Source of the DNA: Phenylobacterium sp.
Lineage (GTDB): Bacteria; Pseudomonadota; Alphaproteobacteria; Caulobacterales; Caulobacteraceae
NCBI GenBank assembly: GCA_017991675.1
Contig: JAGOQB010000001.1
Coordinates: forward strand, 310,001 to 374,000
Length of the DNA: 64,000 nucleotides
Direction: 5' to 3'
Positions 38,802 through 48,477 of the stretch are shown here, in pieces. Position 1 is the stretch's first letter. Every line of letters begins with the position of its first letter. Below the pieces are notes generated by a model that had not been told where the DNA came from, ran no database searches, and saw only the letters and a list, made by a program, of their open reading frames with translations. The position numbers and the translations under genes are program-made.

Positions 38802-40928
38802 TCAGCGGCTCCAGGGCCGCTGGCCGCGCAGGTCCTGCGCCCACACGACCCGCCATCCGTCGGCGGTGCTGTAGAGCTCCGCCGAACCGCCGCGCTTGAA
38901 GTCGGCTTCAGTGAGCGTCAGCGCCCTCGGGCAAGGCGCGGCCGCGCCGCGAACCACCACGATCTCGGCCCACTGGCAGAACAGGGGCTGCTTCTTCTCG
39001 ATGGTCGAAGCGCGACGCGTGAAGATCGCGGCGACCCGCGGATCGCCGCCCGCCGGCCGCGGCGCGCAGGACCAGCGATCGCAGTCATAGCCGGCCTCGC
39101 GCGCACCGGCGTCCGCCACGGTCAGGCCGCGCCGCCTGGCCCAGAGTTCGGCGGCGAACAGCTTGGCGTCCGGTCGCAGCAGTACGGCCTCGTCGCCCCG
39201 CCGCACGGCGGCCGCCGATCCGTCGGACGAGATCCAGACGTCCGGCGCCGGGGGCCGCGGGCAAAGCCACACCGCCAAGGCCAGCGGCAGTCCCAGCCAC
39301 CGCAGCGGCCCCTTCCACAGACAGAGCCACAGGACGCCGATGAAGGCGGCCGGCAGGGTCCAGGCCGGCGCGCTGGCGAATATCCGCTGACTGCCCGGCA
39401 TCGCGGCCACCCAGGACGCGATCATGTTCATGGTGTCGATCGCGAGGTCGGCCGCGGCGAGGGGCGCGCCGCCCAGCCCCAGCGGCGCCAACACCGCGCC
39501 GACCGCCAGCGCCGGCATCATCAGGAACGACGAAATCGGCGCGGTGAGCAGGTTGGCCACCAGCCCGAAGGTCGAGACCCGATTGAAGTGCTGCATGGCG
39601 AACGGGCCGGTCGCCAGGCCGGCGACGAAGCTCGCCCCGATGCTGGCCGCGGTCCAGACGCCGACCGCCTGCGCCGCCCGGATCGGCCAGGGCGTGTTGA
39701 TCTCCTTCACCGCGCGCGGCCAGGCCTCGGCCAGGGCCACCAGCGCCGCCGTGGCCGCGAACGACATCTGAAATCCGGGCGCGGCGACCGCCTCGGGCTG
39801 CATCGCCAGGATGACGAGCGCGGCGATGGCCAGGGTGTGCAGGCTGATCGCCCGGCGGTCGACGAGGATGGCCAGGAAGGCGGCCCCTGCGGTGATCGCC
39901 GCCCGCTCGGCCGGCGCCGGCGCGCCCGAGATCACCAGATAGAGCATGACCGCGAGCAGGCCAGCGGCGGCCGCCACCTTCTTCGACGACACCCGCAGCG
40001 CCGCCCACGGCCAGGCCGCGATCCCGAGCCGAACGGCGGCGAAGGCGAACCCGCCGACAATGGCCATGTGCAGGCCCGAGATCGAGATGATGTGCGCCAG
40101 GCCCGACGCCCGCAGGTCCTCGACCTGCTCCTTGGGCACGAACGCCTCGTGTCCGGTGATCATGGCCGCCGCCAGACCGCCGCTTTCGACGCCCATCTCC
40201 CCGACGATGCGCTTGGCCAGGGCCCAGCGCGCCGCATTGATCTTCATTTCCAGCGCCAGACGCCAGGGCGGCGGCGCAGCCTCGATCGACCGGACCTCGG
40301 TCAGCGCGAAACCGACCCCGCCGACCCCGTCGAAGAACGCATCGCGCGCGAAGTCGTAGGAGCCGGGACTGGCCGGCGGCGGCGGCGCATTGATCATCCC
40401 CCTCACCGACATGGCCGATCCCGGCGCCGGCAGCGCGTCGTCCTCACGCAAGGTGATTCTGATCCGGATCGGCGTCGCCTCCGGGCTGAGGCCGGAGATT
40501 CGGATCGGCGCGACCAGCAATCGCGGACCGCCTTGGCCGCGGCTGGCCACATCGACGACGAAGCCCTCGATCAGCCGCACGCCGCCCCCGGCCGGCGCGA
40601 TGGGCGCCCGCACGGTCTGGGTCCGGAGCTTGGCTGCCGCGAAACCGCCGAGCGCGAAGGCGGCCAGGACCAGAACGACGACGGCCGGCCGGCCAAGGCT
40701 GAGCCGGGAGGCCGCCAGCAGCAGCAGGCCGGCGGATAGCAGCATGGCGTACGCCACCAGCGCCAGCGGCTCGGCCGGCAGCGACAGATAGATCCCGGCC
40801 CCGCAGCCGAACGCCACCGGCGTCCACAGGCTGGCCGATTGCACGGAGGCTTGATCGACAAACCATGTTGCGATGCGGCGAAGGCTAGGACGCGGCGGAA
40901 AGGGCGTGTTAAGAGGCGCCGCGCGCAC
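38802..40928 (-). CDS. comEC: ComEC/Rec2-type membrane protein
   Basis: Inner-membrane channel family for uptake of single-stranded DNA in transformation. About 11 hydrophobic segments are visible. The competence core includes LAHIISISGLHMAIVGGFAF and PAERAAITAGAAFLAIL. A DUF4131-like region (about 75-200) precedes it. The C-terminus keeps a short cytosol/periplasm segment but no HxHxDH, so the metallo-beta-lactamase domain of Bacillus-type ComEC is missing, as usual in this group. The start is uncertain: the frame is open back into gltX, so I take the GTG at 40928, the last start that avoids gltX. It is divergent from gltX. Confidence 0.82.
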   Translation of the reverse strand: MRAAPLNTPFPPRPSLRRIATWFVDQASVQSASLWTPVAFGCGAGIYLSLPAEPLALVAYAMLLSAGLLLLAASRLSLGRPAVVVLVLAAFALGGFAAAKLRTQTVRAPIAPAGGGVRLIEGFVVDVASRGQGGPRLLVAPIRISGLSPEATPIRIRITLREDDALPAPGSAMSVRGMINAPPPPASPGSYDFARDAFFDGVGGVGFALTEVRSIEAAPPPWRLALEMKINAARWALAKRIVGEMGVESGGLAAAMITGHEAFVPKEQVEDLRASGLAHIISISGLHMAIVGGFAFAAVRLGIAAWPWAALRVSSKKVAAAAGLLAVMLYLVISGAPAPAERAAITAGAAFLAILVDRRAISLHTLAIAALVILAMQPEAVAAPGFQMSFAATAALVALAEAWPRAVKEINTPWPIRAAQAVGVWTAASIGASFVAGLATGPFAMQHFNRVSTFGLVANLLTAPISSFLMMPALAVGAVLAPLGLGGAPLAAADLAIDTMNMIASWVAAMPGSQRIFASAPAWTLPAAFIGVLWLCLWKGPLRWLGLPLALAVWLCPRPPAPDVWISSDGSAAAVRRGDEAVLLRPDAKLFAAELWARRRGLTVADAGAREAGYDCDRWSCAPRPAGGDPRVAAIFTRRASTIEKKQPLFCQWAEIVVVRGAAAPCPRALTLTEADFKRGGSAELYSTADGWRVVWAQDLRGQRPWSR

Positions 40929-40962
40929 GTCAGGCGCGCCTGCTGCAGTAGCCCCTACCTCG

Positions 40963-42375
40963 ATGTCCGACCGTCCCGTCGTCACCCGGATCGCCCCGTC
41001 CCCCACCGGCTCCATGCACATTGGCACGGCCCGGACGGCGCTTTTCAACTGGCTTTATGCGAAGCACACTGGCGGCCAGTTCCTGCTGCGCATCGAGGAC
41101 ACCGATCGTGAGCGTTCGACCGACGCGGCGGTGCAGGTCATTTTCGACGGCCTCGACTGGCTGGGCCTGAAGCCCGACGCAGAGCCGGTGTTCCAGTTCG
41201 CCCGCGCCGACCGCCATCGGGAAGTCGTGGCGCAGATGCTGGCCAATGGCGGCGCCTATCGCTGCTACATGACGCCCGAGGAACTTGAGATCGAGCGCGA
41301 GGCCGCGCGCGCCGAAGGCCGCGTCATCCGTTCGCCCTGGCGCGCGCGCACCGACGCCGGCAACTACGACGAGGCCCAGCCCTACGTCGTGCGCCTCAAG
41401 AGCCCGCTCGAAGGGGAGACGATCATCGCCGACCAGGTGAAGGGTTCGGTCACCTTCCAGAACAAGACGCTGGACGACCTGATCCTGCTGCGCTCGGACG
41501 GGACCCCGACCTACAACCTCGCCGTGGTCGTCGACGACCACGACATGGGCATCACCGACGTGATCCGCGGCGACGACCACCTGAACAACGCCGCCCGCCA
41601 GACCCTGATCTATCAGGCGATGGACTGGGAGGTTCCGGTCTGGGCGCACCTGCCGCTGATCCACGGCCCGGACGGGACCAAGCTGTCCAAGCGCCACGGC
41701 GCCCAGGCGGTCAGCGAATTCGACGACATGGGCTATCTGCCCGAGGCCATGCGCAACTACCTGGCCAAGCTGGGCTGGGGCCATGGCGACGACGAGATCT
41801 TCTCGGACGAGCAGGCGATCAGCTGGTTCGACGTCAAGGACGTGGTCGGCGCGCCCGCCCGCCTGGACTGGGACAAGCTGAACCACCTCAACAACCACTA
41901 TATCCGCCAGGCCGAGCCGACCCGGCTGGCCGAGCTGGTCGCCGGCGTCCACAAGAGCCGCGACTTCCCGCTGCATGACGGCGACGAGGCGATCATCGAA
42001 CGCACCGTCCCGCTGGTCCGCGACGGCGCCAAGACCATGCTGGAACTGGCCGACGCCACCGTCTTCGCCCTCAAGCGCCGTCCGCTCGAGCTGCCGGAGA
42101 AGGCCAAGGGTCTGTTGACCGACGAGACCCGCGCGCGGCTCGGCCGCCTGCGCGAGCACCTCGACGGCCAGGCTGAATGGGCGGTTCCGGCGCTCGAGGC
42201 GGCGCTTCGCGGCTTCGCCGAGACCGAAGGCGTGGGCATGGGCAAGTTCGGCCCGGCCTTACGCGGCGTCCTCTCTGGAGGGTCTCCTGCCCCTGATCTG
42301 GCCGGAGCCCTTGTGAGCCTTGGGAAACCGGAAAGTTTGGGGCGTCTCGACGACGCGCTTTCACAGTCCGCATAA
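40963..42375 (+). CDS. gltX: glutamyl-tRNA synthetase
   Basis: Charges tRNA-Glu. The class I HIGH motif is in RIAPSPTGSMHIGTARTALF and KMSKS is KLSKRHG (about residue 241). The zinc-like insertion is of the discriminating bacterial type. It is 470 residues. The ATG giving SDRPVVTRIAPSP is clear; the frame is open upstream but over the comEC promoter. It is divergent from comEC and 57 bases ahead of gltA on the same strand, so a shared transcript is possible. Confidence 0.97.
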   Translation: MSDRPVVTRIAPSPTGSMHIGTARTALFNWLYAKHTGGQFLLRIEDTDRERSTDAAVQVIFDGLDWLGLKPDAEPVFQFARADRHREVVAQMLANGGAYRCYMTPEELEIEREAARAEGRVIRSPWRARTDAGNYDEAQPYVVRLKSPLEGETIIADQVKGSVTFQNKTLDDLILLRSDGTPTYNLAVVVDDHDMGITDVIRGDDHLNNAARQTLIYQAMDWEVPVWAHLPLIHGPDGTKLSKRHGAQAVSEFDDMGYLPEAMRNYLAKLGWGHGDDEIFSDEQAISWFDVKDVVGAPARLDWDKLNHLNNHYIRQAEPTRLAELVAGVHKSRDFPLHDGDEAIIERTVPLVRDGAKTMLELADATVFALKRRPLELPEKAKGLLTDETRARLGRLREHLDGQAEWAVPALEAALRGFAETEGVGMGKFGPALRGVLSGGSPAPDLAGALVSLGKPESLGRLDDALSQSA

Positions 42376-42432
42376 CGCGCTATAAGGCGCCCTGAAACGG
42401 GCGTTTGACTCCTGCAAGACGGAAGGAATGGC

Positions 42433-43713
42433 ATGGGCGACACGGCTAAGGTGAGTTTCGACGGCAAGTCGGTCGAGCTGCCGATCCTCAAGGGCACGGA
42501 CGGTCCCGCCGTCGTGGATATTCGAAAACTCTACGCCGAGGCCGACGTCTTCACTTACGACCCGGGCTTCACCTCGACGGCGAGCTGCGAGAGCAAGATC
42601 ACCTTCATCGACGGCGACAAGGGCGTGCTGCTGCATCGCGGCTACCCGATCGACCAGCTGGCCGAGAAGTCGAGCTTCCTCGAAGTCTGCTACCTCCTGC
42701 TGAACGGCGACCTGCCGAACGCCAAGGAGTTCGAGGGCTTCGAACACAACATCACCTATCACACGATGCTGCACGAGCAGTTCGATAGGTTCTTCATGGG
42801 CTTCCGCCGCGACGCCCACCCGATGGCCATCATGGTCGGCGCCGTCGGCGCGCTGTCGGCCTTCTATCACGACAGCACCAACATCGATGATCCGGAACAG
42901 CGGATGATCTCGTCGCATCGGCTGATCGCCAAGATGCCGACGATCGCCGCCCGCGCGTTCAAGTACTTCAAGGGCCAGCCGTTCGTGCATCCGCGCAACG
43001 ACCTGTCCTACTCGGAGAACTTCCTGCGCATGTGCTTCTCGGTCCCGGCCGAGGACTGGAAGCCGAACCCGGTGCTGACCCGCGCCATGGACCGCATCTT
43101 CATCCTGCATGCGGACCACGAACAGAACGCCTCGACCTCGACCGTCCGCCTGGCCGGTTCGTCGGGCGCCAACCCGTTCGCCTGCATCGCGGCCGGCATC
43201 GCCTGCCTCTGGGGCCCCAGCCACGGCGGCGCGAACGAAGAAGCGCTGAACATGCTGGCCGAGATCGGCTCGGTGGAGAACATCCCCGAGTACGTCCAGG
43301 GCGTGAAGGACCGTCGCTATCGCCTGATGGGCTTCGGTCACCGGGTCTACAAGAACTACGACCCGCGCGCGAAGGTCATGCAGCAGACCTGCCACGAAGT
43401 GCTGGCGGAAGTCGGCCACTCGGACGACCCGCTGCTGAAGGTGGCCATGGAGCTCGAGAAGATCGCGCTCAACGACCCCTACTTCGTCGAGCGCAAGCTC
43501 TACCCGAACGTCGACTTCTACTCGGGCATCACCCTGCGCGCCCTCGGCTTCCCGCCGGAGATGTTCACCGTGCTGTTCGCCCTGGCCCGCACCGTGGGCT
43601 GGATCAGCCAGTGGAAGGAAATGATCGAGGATCCGTCGCAGAAGATCGGCCGTCCGCGCCAGATCTACACCGGCGCGGCGCAACGCGACTACGTCGCGGT
43701 CGACAAGCGCTAG
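42433..43713 (+). CDS. gltA: citrate synthase
   Basis: Type I/II hexameric bacterial citrate synthase, first step of the TCA cycle. It is 426 residues with the N-terminal [32 protein letters not shown] block split over two segments, the substrate-binding [40 protein letters not shown] with its catalytic His, and [18 protein letters not shown] followed by the catalytic Asp segment NVDFYSGI. It ends at a strong intrinsic terminator. GGAAGGA lies close before the ATG. Confidence 0.97.
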   Translation: MGDTAKVSFDGKSVELPILKGTDGPAVVDIRKLYAEADVFTYDPGFTSTASCESKITFIDGDKGVLLHRGYPIDQLAEKSSFLEVCYLLLNGDLPNAKEFEGFEHNITYHTMLHEQFDRFFMGFRRDAHPMAIMVGAVGALSAFYHDSTNIDDPEQRMISSHRLIAKMPTIAARAFKYFKGQPFVHPRNDLSYSENFLRMCFSVPAEDWKPNPVLTRAMDRIFILHADHEQNASTSTVRLAGSSGANPFACIAAGIACLWGPSHGGANEEALNMLAEIGSVENIPEYVQGVKDRRYRLMGFGHRVYKNYDPRAKVMQQTCHEVLAEVGHSDDPLLKVAMELEKIALNDPYFVERKLYPNVDFYSGITLRALGFPPEMFTVLFALARTVGWISQWKEMIEDPSQKIGRPRQIYTGAAQRDYVAVDKR

Positions 43714-43738
43714 GCCCGATCGACGACCCAAAGCATCA

Positions 43739-43768
43739 GCCCCGCCCGGACCACCGGGCGGGGCTTTT
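43739..43768 (+). terminator. intrinsic terminator after gltA
   Basis: A perfect 11-bp stem GCCCCGCCCGG (43739-43749) with CCGGGCGGGGC (43754-43764), a four-base loop ACCA and the tract TTTTGCTTT. It is 25 bases after the gltA stop. Confidence 0.92.
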
Positions 43769-43853
43769 GCTTTGGCGCTCAGGCATACGCCTAGGTTGCG
43801 GCCGCCGCCCATGCTCGTAGGCTTCCGCTGCAAACCGCATGAGGAGCGCCCCC

Positions 43854-44213
43854 ATGGCTTTCATGGCGAAGCTGAACGAGCCGCACGTCACCCGTGACAT
43901 CTACGAAAAGGTTCGCGCCGAAATCGGCTGGGATCACGATCCGCCGGCCGGCTGCCTGCTGCACATCGCCGCCTTCGACGAGGCCGGCGCGCATACGGTC
44001 GACATCTGGGACAACGAAGAGGACCTCAAGGATTACCTCGAGGATCGCTTCCTGCCGGCCTTGCGCAAGCTGGGCGTCGGGCCGGTCCACCCGACCTGGA
44101 CCGAGCTGCATGTCTGCGTCGCCGGCCCCGACATCCAGCAGTACGTGCTGGACGCCCCGCCGCTACGCTCGCGACCCCAGCGCTTTCAGGACGGCCTCGG
44201 CCGCCACGTCTGA
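43854..44213 (+). CDS. small hypothetical protein, possible dimeric alpha/beta-barrel fold
   Basis: A 119-residue protein starting AFMAKLNEPHVTRDIYEKVRAEIGW (in two parts), then GCLLHIAAFDEAGAHTVDIWDNEEDLKDYLEDRFLPALRKLG. The pattern of a strand, a helix beginning TRDIYEKV, a GxLLHxA strand, a VDIW strand and a second helix resembles monooxygenase-like alpha/beta-barrel proteins (ABM type), but I cannot name a family. AGGAG 8 bases before the ATG sets the start. Its last 51 bases overlap the end of lpxB on the other strand. Confidence 0.68.
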   Translation: MAFMAKLNEPHVTRDIYEKVRAEIGWDHDPPAGCLLHIAAFDEAGAHTVDIWDNEEDLKDYLEDRFLPALRKLGVGPVHPTWTELHVCVAGPDIQQYVLDAPPLRSRPQRFQDGLGRHV

Positions 44214-45320
44214 CGGGTCGGGGCCGCCGCGGCCCATCTTCTGCAGGGCGGCGGTCTGGGCCGCCGCCTGCCGCTCGCGCAGCGCCGGGTCGTCCAGGCG
44301 CAAAGCGATCTCGCGGGCCAGGGCCGGGCCGTTGCAGTCGTCCTGCACCAGTTCCGGGGCGACGAAGTCCTTGGCCGCGATGTTGAACAGCGTGATGTAG
44401 GGCGTGCGGATCAGCCGCTTCAGGATCGCGTGGGTCAGCGCGCCCAGGCGGTAGCCGACCACGATCGGCACGCCGGCCAGCGCCAGTTCGGTGGTGACCG
44501 TGCCCGAACAGGCCAGCGCCACCGTCGCGGCCTTCATGGCGTCGAGCTTGGCGCTCTCGCCTTCGACCACATGCGCCCAGCCTGACGCTTGTTCCTTGAC
44601 CGTCGAGGCCACCGTCGGCGCCGCCGGGATGACCACCTCAAGGTCGGGCCGCGCGGCCTTCAGGATCGCCACCGCGTCGGCGAACGGCGGCAGGACGCGG
44701 CTGATCTCGCCGGGCCGGCTGCCCGGCAGCACCAGCAGCACCGGCGCCTGCGGGGCGATGCCGAGCTGCGCACGCAGCCGCCCGCCGTCGGCCTGTGAGA
44801 AGTCCAGCGTCAGCGCCGAGTTGCCGACAAAGGTGACCGGCAGGCCCTCGGCTTCGAAGTACGGCGCATCGAACACGTGGATCGACAGCAGATGATCAAC
44901 CGTCGCCGCCAGGGTCTTGGCGCGCCCCGGCCGCGTGGCCCAGACCTGCGGGGCGACATACTTGATGAGCGGCAGCTTGGGGTCGAACTTGCGCAGTTGC
45001 TGCGCCACCCGCAGCGTGAAGCCCCAGGAGTCGATCAGCACCACCACGTCGGGCTTCTCACGCTTGGCCAGGGCGACGGTGTCCTCGACCCGCGCCACCA
45101 CCTTGCGATAGGCCATCAGGCCTTCCAGCAGCCCGAGGATCGACAGCTCGGCGATGTCGAACGGGCTCTGCACGCCCTCGGCCGCCATGCGCTCGCCGCC
45201 CACGCCGACAAAGCGCACGCGGTCGCCGAGGCGCGCGCGCAGGGCCCGGGCCAGGCCCGCGCCGCGGTCGTCGCCCGACGCCTCGGCCGCGACCAGCATG
45301 ACGCAGAGCGGCTGGCTCAC
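44163..45320 (-). CDS. lpxB: lipid A disaccharide synthase
   Basis: Joins UDP-2,3-diacylglucosamine and lipid X to make the lipid A disaccharide. It is 385 residues with the N-terminal VMLVAAEASGDDRGAGLARAL, FVGVGGERMAAEGV, the GT-B loop LLVLPGSRPGEISRVLP and the sugar-nucleotide region ALACSGTVTTELALAGVPIVVGYR. It is last gene of the envelope cluster. It overlaps lpxI by 4 bases (ATGA) and overlaps a convergent small gene for 51 bases at its 3' end. Confidence 0.96.
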   Translation of the reverse strand: MSQPLCVMLVAAEASGDDRGAGLARALRARLGDRVRFVGVGGERMAAEGVQSPFDIAELSILGLLEGLMAYRKVVARVEDTVALAKREKPDVVVLIDSWGFTLRVAQQLRKFDPKLPLIKYVAPQVWATRPGRAKTLAATVDHLLSIHVFDAPYFEAEGLPVTFVGNSALTLDFSQADGGRLRAQLGIAPQAPVLLVLPGSRPGEISRVLPPFADAVAILKAARPDLEVVIPAAPTVASTVKEQASGWAHVVEGESAKLDAMKAATVALACSGTVTTELALAGVPIVVGYRLGALTHAILKRLIRTPYITLFNIAAKDFVAPELVQDDCNGPALAREIALRLDDPALRERQAAAQTAALQKMGRGGPDPSDVAAEAVLKALGSRA

Positions 45321-46159
45321 GGCGCGTTCGGCGGTTCCACGCCCACCACGAAGATGCCCAGCTCGTCGGCCAGCGCGATCACCGCCTCGCGGTCGAGCAC
45401 CAATAGCCGCCCGACCTCGCCCGCCACCCCGGCCAGGCCGGCCTGGGCCGCCCGCTGGATGGTATTGAGGCCGATGGTCGGCAGGTCGATGCGCGTCTCC
45501 TGGATCGGCTTGGGCGCCTTGGCGAGCACGCCGCGCGGCGCCTCGGCGCTGCCGCGGATGTTGCGCGGCAGTTCGGCCACCCGGCGCAGCATCGCGTCGG
45601 TGCCTTCCTGCGCCTCGACCGCCAGCACCAGGCCCTCGCAGACCACAGCGCCCTGCCCGACGTCCAGCTGACCGATCGCCCGCGCCACGCGCAGCGCGTG
45701 CTGCACGTCGGCCATCTGCTCCTCGCTCGGCGCCACCGCGCCCAGCGGGCCGGCCGTCAGGGTCAGGTCGCCCATCACCTCGTGCGCGCCCTCGACGGCG
45801 AAGCCTTCCTTCTCGAACTCGCCCAGCAGCTGGCGCAGCAGCGCATCATCGCCCTTGCGCGCCGCGGCGATCACCCCCGGCAGCGCCATCAGGCCGCGCA
45901 GGTCGGGCGACAGCGCCTTGAAGTCCGGCCGATCGACCGTCCCGACCAGGGTGACGGCCTCGCAGCCGGCCCGTTTCAGCGCCTTGAAGCACTTGCCGAG
46001 CTCGGCGATGCCGATGTCGGCCCCTGGGAACCGGGCGATTTCCGCGCCCGCGAAGCCCTTCAGCCGAATGATGAAGAACGGCCGTCCGGCGCGTTCGCAG
46101 TGCTGCGCGATCTCGACCGGCAGGTTCCCGCCGCCCGCAATCAGCCCAAGCTTCCGCAC
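45317..46159 (-). CDS. lpxI: UDP-2,3-diacylglucosamine diphosphatase LpxI
   Basis: Hydrolyses UDP-2,3-diacylglucosamine to lipid X by attack on the alpha phosphate; it takes the place of LpxH in alphaproteobacteria. It is 280 residues with the N-terminal LGLIAGGGNLPVEIAQHC, GKCFKALKRAGCEAVTLVGTVDRPDF in pieces, the catalytic-domain GAVVCEGLVLAVEAQEGTDAMLRRV and the C-terminal DLPTIGLNTIQRAAQAGLAGVAGE. It sits between lpxA and lpxB, matching its step in the pathway. Confidence 0.95.
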   Translation of the reverse strand: MRKLGLIAGGGNLPVEIAQHCERAGRPFFIIRLKGFAGAEIARFPGADIGIAELGKCFKALKRAGCEAVTLVGTVDRPDFKALSPDLRGLMALPGVIAAARKGDDALLRQLLGEFEKEGFAVEGAHEVMGDLTLTAGPLGAVAPSEEQMADVQHALRVARAIGQLDVGQGAVVCEGLVLAVEAQEGTDAMLRRVAELPRNIRGSAEAPRGVLAKAPKPIQETRIDLPTIGLNTIQRAAQAGLAGVAGEVGRLLVLDREAVIALADELGIFVVGVEPPNAP

Positions 46160-46162
46160 GTC

Positions 46163-46960
46163 CTAGACCTCCCGCTCCGGCAGGCAGAGCGGCCGGCTGG
46201 CGTCGGCGCGGATGAAGTCGACGATCTCCATGACCTCGGGCGATTCCGAATAGGTCTCGACGGTGTCGTCGAGCCGCTCCTGGAAGGTGCCTTCGTCGGC
46301 GAACAGCATCCGATAGGCCGCCCGCATGGTGTTGATCGTCTCGCGGCTGAAGCCGCGGCGCTTCAGCCCCAGCAGATTCAGGCCCTCGAGGTGCGCATGG
46401 TTGCCCCACACCGAGCCATAGGGGATCACGTCCTTCACGACCGCCGCCAGGCCGCCGATCATCGCGTGGCGCCCGACGCGGGTGCGCTGGTGCACGGCGG
46501 CCAGGCCGCCGACGATCACGAAGTCGGCGATCTCGCAGTGACCGCCCAGCGTCGCCTGCTTGGTCAGGATCACCTGGTCGCCGAGGACGCAGTCGTGCCC
46601 GACATGACTCTCGATCATGTAGAAGCCGTCCGAGCCGACTTTGGTCACGCCGCCGCCGCCGACCGTCCCGGTGTTCATCGTCGCGTGCTCGCGGATGACG
46701 TTGCGGTCGCCGATCACCAGCTGGGTCGGCTCGCCCTTATAGGCGGTGTGCTGGGGCGGCCCGCCGAGCATGGCGAACGGATAGACCTGATTGTCCTCGC
46801 CGAGCGTGGTCACGCCGTCGACCACCACGTGCGAGGCCAGTTTCGTCCGCGCGCCGAGCTTGACGTCGGGGCCGACGGTGCAGAACGGGCCGATCACCAC
46901 CCCCTCGCCCAGCTGGGCCTTGGGGTGGACGACGGAGCTGGGATGGACGTCGATGCTCAT
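46163..46960 (-). CDS. lpxA: acyl-ACP:UDP-N-acetylglucosamine O-acyltransferase
   Basis: First enzyme of lipid A synthesis. A left-handed beta-helix made of hexapeptide repeats ([36 protein letters not shown]) and the C-terminal helical part ending in [13 protein letters not shown]. The catalytic His segment [14 protein letters not shown] is present. It is 265 residues from the ATG that overlaps the fabZ stop by 4 bases (ATGA); an apparently longer frame upstream is only fabZ read out of phase. Confidence 0.96.
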   Translation of the reverse strand: MSIDVHPSSVVHPKAQLGEGVVIGPFCTVGPDVKLGARTKLASHVVVDGVTTLGEDNQVYPFAMLGGPPQHTAYKGEPTQLVIGDRNVIREHATMNTGTVGGGGVTKVGSDGFYMIESHVGHDCVLGDQVILTKQATLGGHCEIADFVIVGGLAAVHQRTRVGRHAMIGGLAAVVKDVIPYGSVWGNHAHLEGLNLLGLKRRGFSRETINTMRAAYRMLFADEGTFQERLDDTVETYSESPEVMEIVDFIRADASRPLCLPEREV

Positions 46961-47424
46961 GGGGTCTCCACCAGCATGGCCGCGAACTCCGCTTCGGCAG
47001 CGGTCTTGTCGCCGACCATGGCCTTGCCTTCGAACTTGAAGAGCCCCCCGCGGGCGCGCAGCACCTTGACGTGCATGCGCAGGACGTCGCCCGGCCGCAC
47101 CGGCTGCCGGAAACGGCAGTTGTCGACCGAGGTGAACAGGATGGTCTTGCCGGCGCGATCGACGTTCAGCGTCTTCGACATCAGCACCGCGCCGGTCTGG
47201 GCCATCGCCTCGACGATCAGCACGCCGGGCATCACCGCATAGTCCGGGAAGTGTCCCTGGAAGAACGGCTCGTTGATGGTCACGCACTTGATGCCGACGA
47301 TCGACTCGTTGGGCCGATACTCCTCGGCCCGATCGACCAGCAGGAACGGATAGCGATGCGGAATCCGCTCCAGGATCTCGGCGATGTCGATCGACACCTC
47401 GGCTGTCGCCGCGTCGTTGCTCAT
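46957..47424 (-). CDS. fabZ: 3-hydroxyacyl-ACP dehydratase FabZ
   Basis: Dehydrates 3-hydroxyacyl-ACP in fatty acid elongation and competes with LpxA/LpxD for 3-hydroxyacyl-ACP. Hot-dog fold, 155 residues, with [45 protein letters not shown] containing the catalytic His and Glu, and [23 protein letters not shown] in two parts. AGGGG lies 8 bases before the ATG, which overlaps the lpxD stop (ATGA). Confidence 0.96.
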   Translation of the reverse strand: MSNDAATAEVSIDIAEILERIPHRYPFLLVDRAEEYRPNESIVGIKCVTINEPFFQGHFPDYAVMPGVLIVEAMAQTGAVLMSKTLNVDRAGKTILFTSVDNCRFRQPVRPGDVLRMHVKVLRARGGLFKFEGKAMVGDKTAAEAEFAAMLVETP

Positions 47425-48437
47425 TGGTCGGTCCCCTTGCGGTTGGCGGAGCGCGACAGCCACGCCACCTCCCGCATCCAGCGTCGAATGGGTTGTCCGG
47501 GCACGCCGCCCCAGGTTTCGCCGGCCGGGATGTCGCGGAACACGCCGGCGGCGGCCGCGACCTGCGCGCCGTCGCCGATGTTGACGTGATCGGCCACGCC
47601 CGCGCGGCCGCCGAAGGCCGCTCCGTCGCCGATCACGACGCTGCCGGAGATGCCGGTGTGCGCAGCCATGACGCAGTTTCGTCCCACACGCACGTTGTGG
47701 GCGATCTGCACCAGGTTGTCGATCTTGGTGTTTTCGCCGATCACCGTGTCGTCGAACGCGCCACGGTCGATGCAGGTGTTGGCGCCGATGGTCACCCCGT
47801 CCTGCAGGACGACCCGTCCCAGCTGCGGAATGTCCACCACGCCCTTGGCCCCGCCGGCGGCGCCGAAGCCCGGTTCGCCGATCCGCGCGCCCGCCAGGAT
47901 GCGCACCCGATCGCCGAGCAGCGCAAAGCCGATGGTGACGTTGGCGCCGATCACGCAGTCCCGGCCGATGGCGACGCCCGGCCCGATCACGGTGTTGGCG
48001 CCGATCTCGGTCCGCGCGCCGATCTGCGCGCCCGGTCCGACCACCACCCCGGGCGACAGATGCACGCCCTCCTCAAGCACCGCATCGGCGGCGACGAGGT
48101 CCGGACCGCCATGGCGTCGCACGCGGTGCAGCCGCGTCGCGGCGGCGGCGTAGGCGGCCTGAGGCGTCGGCGTGACCAGCGCCACGCATCCCGGCGGCGC
48201 AAAGTCTTTGTCGCGCGCGGTGACGAACACCGCAGCGGCCTTCGCCGCAGCCAGGTCGGCGGCGTATTTCTTGTCGGTCAGGAAGGTGACGGTGTCGGCC
48301 TGGGCGCTGGCCAGTACGGCCACGCCGCGGACCTGGCGCTGGCCTTGGTCCGCATCGGAAAGTTCGGCGCCTGTCAGGCTGGCCAGTTCGGCGAGCGTGA
48401 CAGGGCCGAGGTCTTCAAAAAATCGGGGGTCGGGCAT
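47421..48437 (-). CDS. lpxD: UDP-3-O-acylglucosamine N-acyltransferase
   Basis: Third step of lipid A synthesis, adding the N-linked hydroxyacyl chain. It is 338 residues: a uridine-binding N-terminal domain (about 1-100, [25 protein letters not shown] in pieces), a hexapeptide-repeat beta-helix and a C-terminal helix ([21 protein letters not shown]). The catalytic His lies in [14 protein letters not shown]. It follows skp by 40 bases, the conserved bamA-skp-lpxD-fabZ-lpxA order. Confidence 0.96.
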   Translation of the reverse strand: MPDPRFFEDLGPVTLAELASLTGAELSDADQGQRQVRGVAVLASAQADTVTFLTDKKYAADLAAAKAAAVFVTARDKDFAPPGCVALVTPTPQAAYAAAATRLHRVRRHGGPDLVAADAVLEEGVHLSPGVVVGPGAQIGARTEIGANTVIGPGVAIGRDCVIGANVTIGFALLGDRVRILAGARIGEPGFGAAGGAKGVVDIPQLGRVVLQDGVTIGANTCIDRGAFDDTVIGENTKIDNLVQIAHNVRVGRNCVMAAHTGISGSVVIGDGAAFGGRAGVADHVNIGDGAQVAAAAGVFRDIPAGETWGGVPGQPIRRWMREVAWLSRSANRKGTDQ

Positions 48438-48477
48438 GGGAATCCTCAGCTCGACCCGCCTTTATCGCGAGTCGGCC

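Noticed and set aside
46961-47287. N-terminal extension of lpxA
   Set aside because: The added residues are fabZ read in another phase; the ATG at 46960 overlaps the fabZ stop in the normal way.
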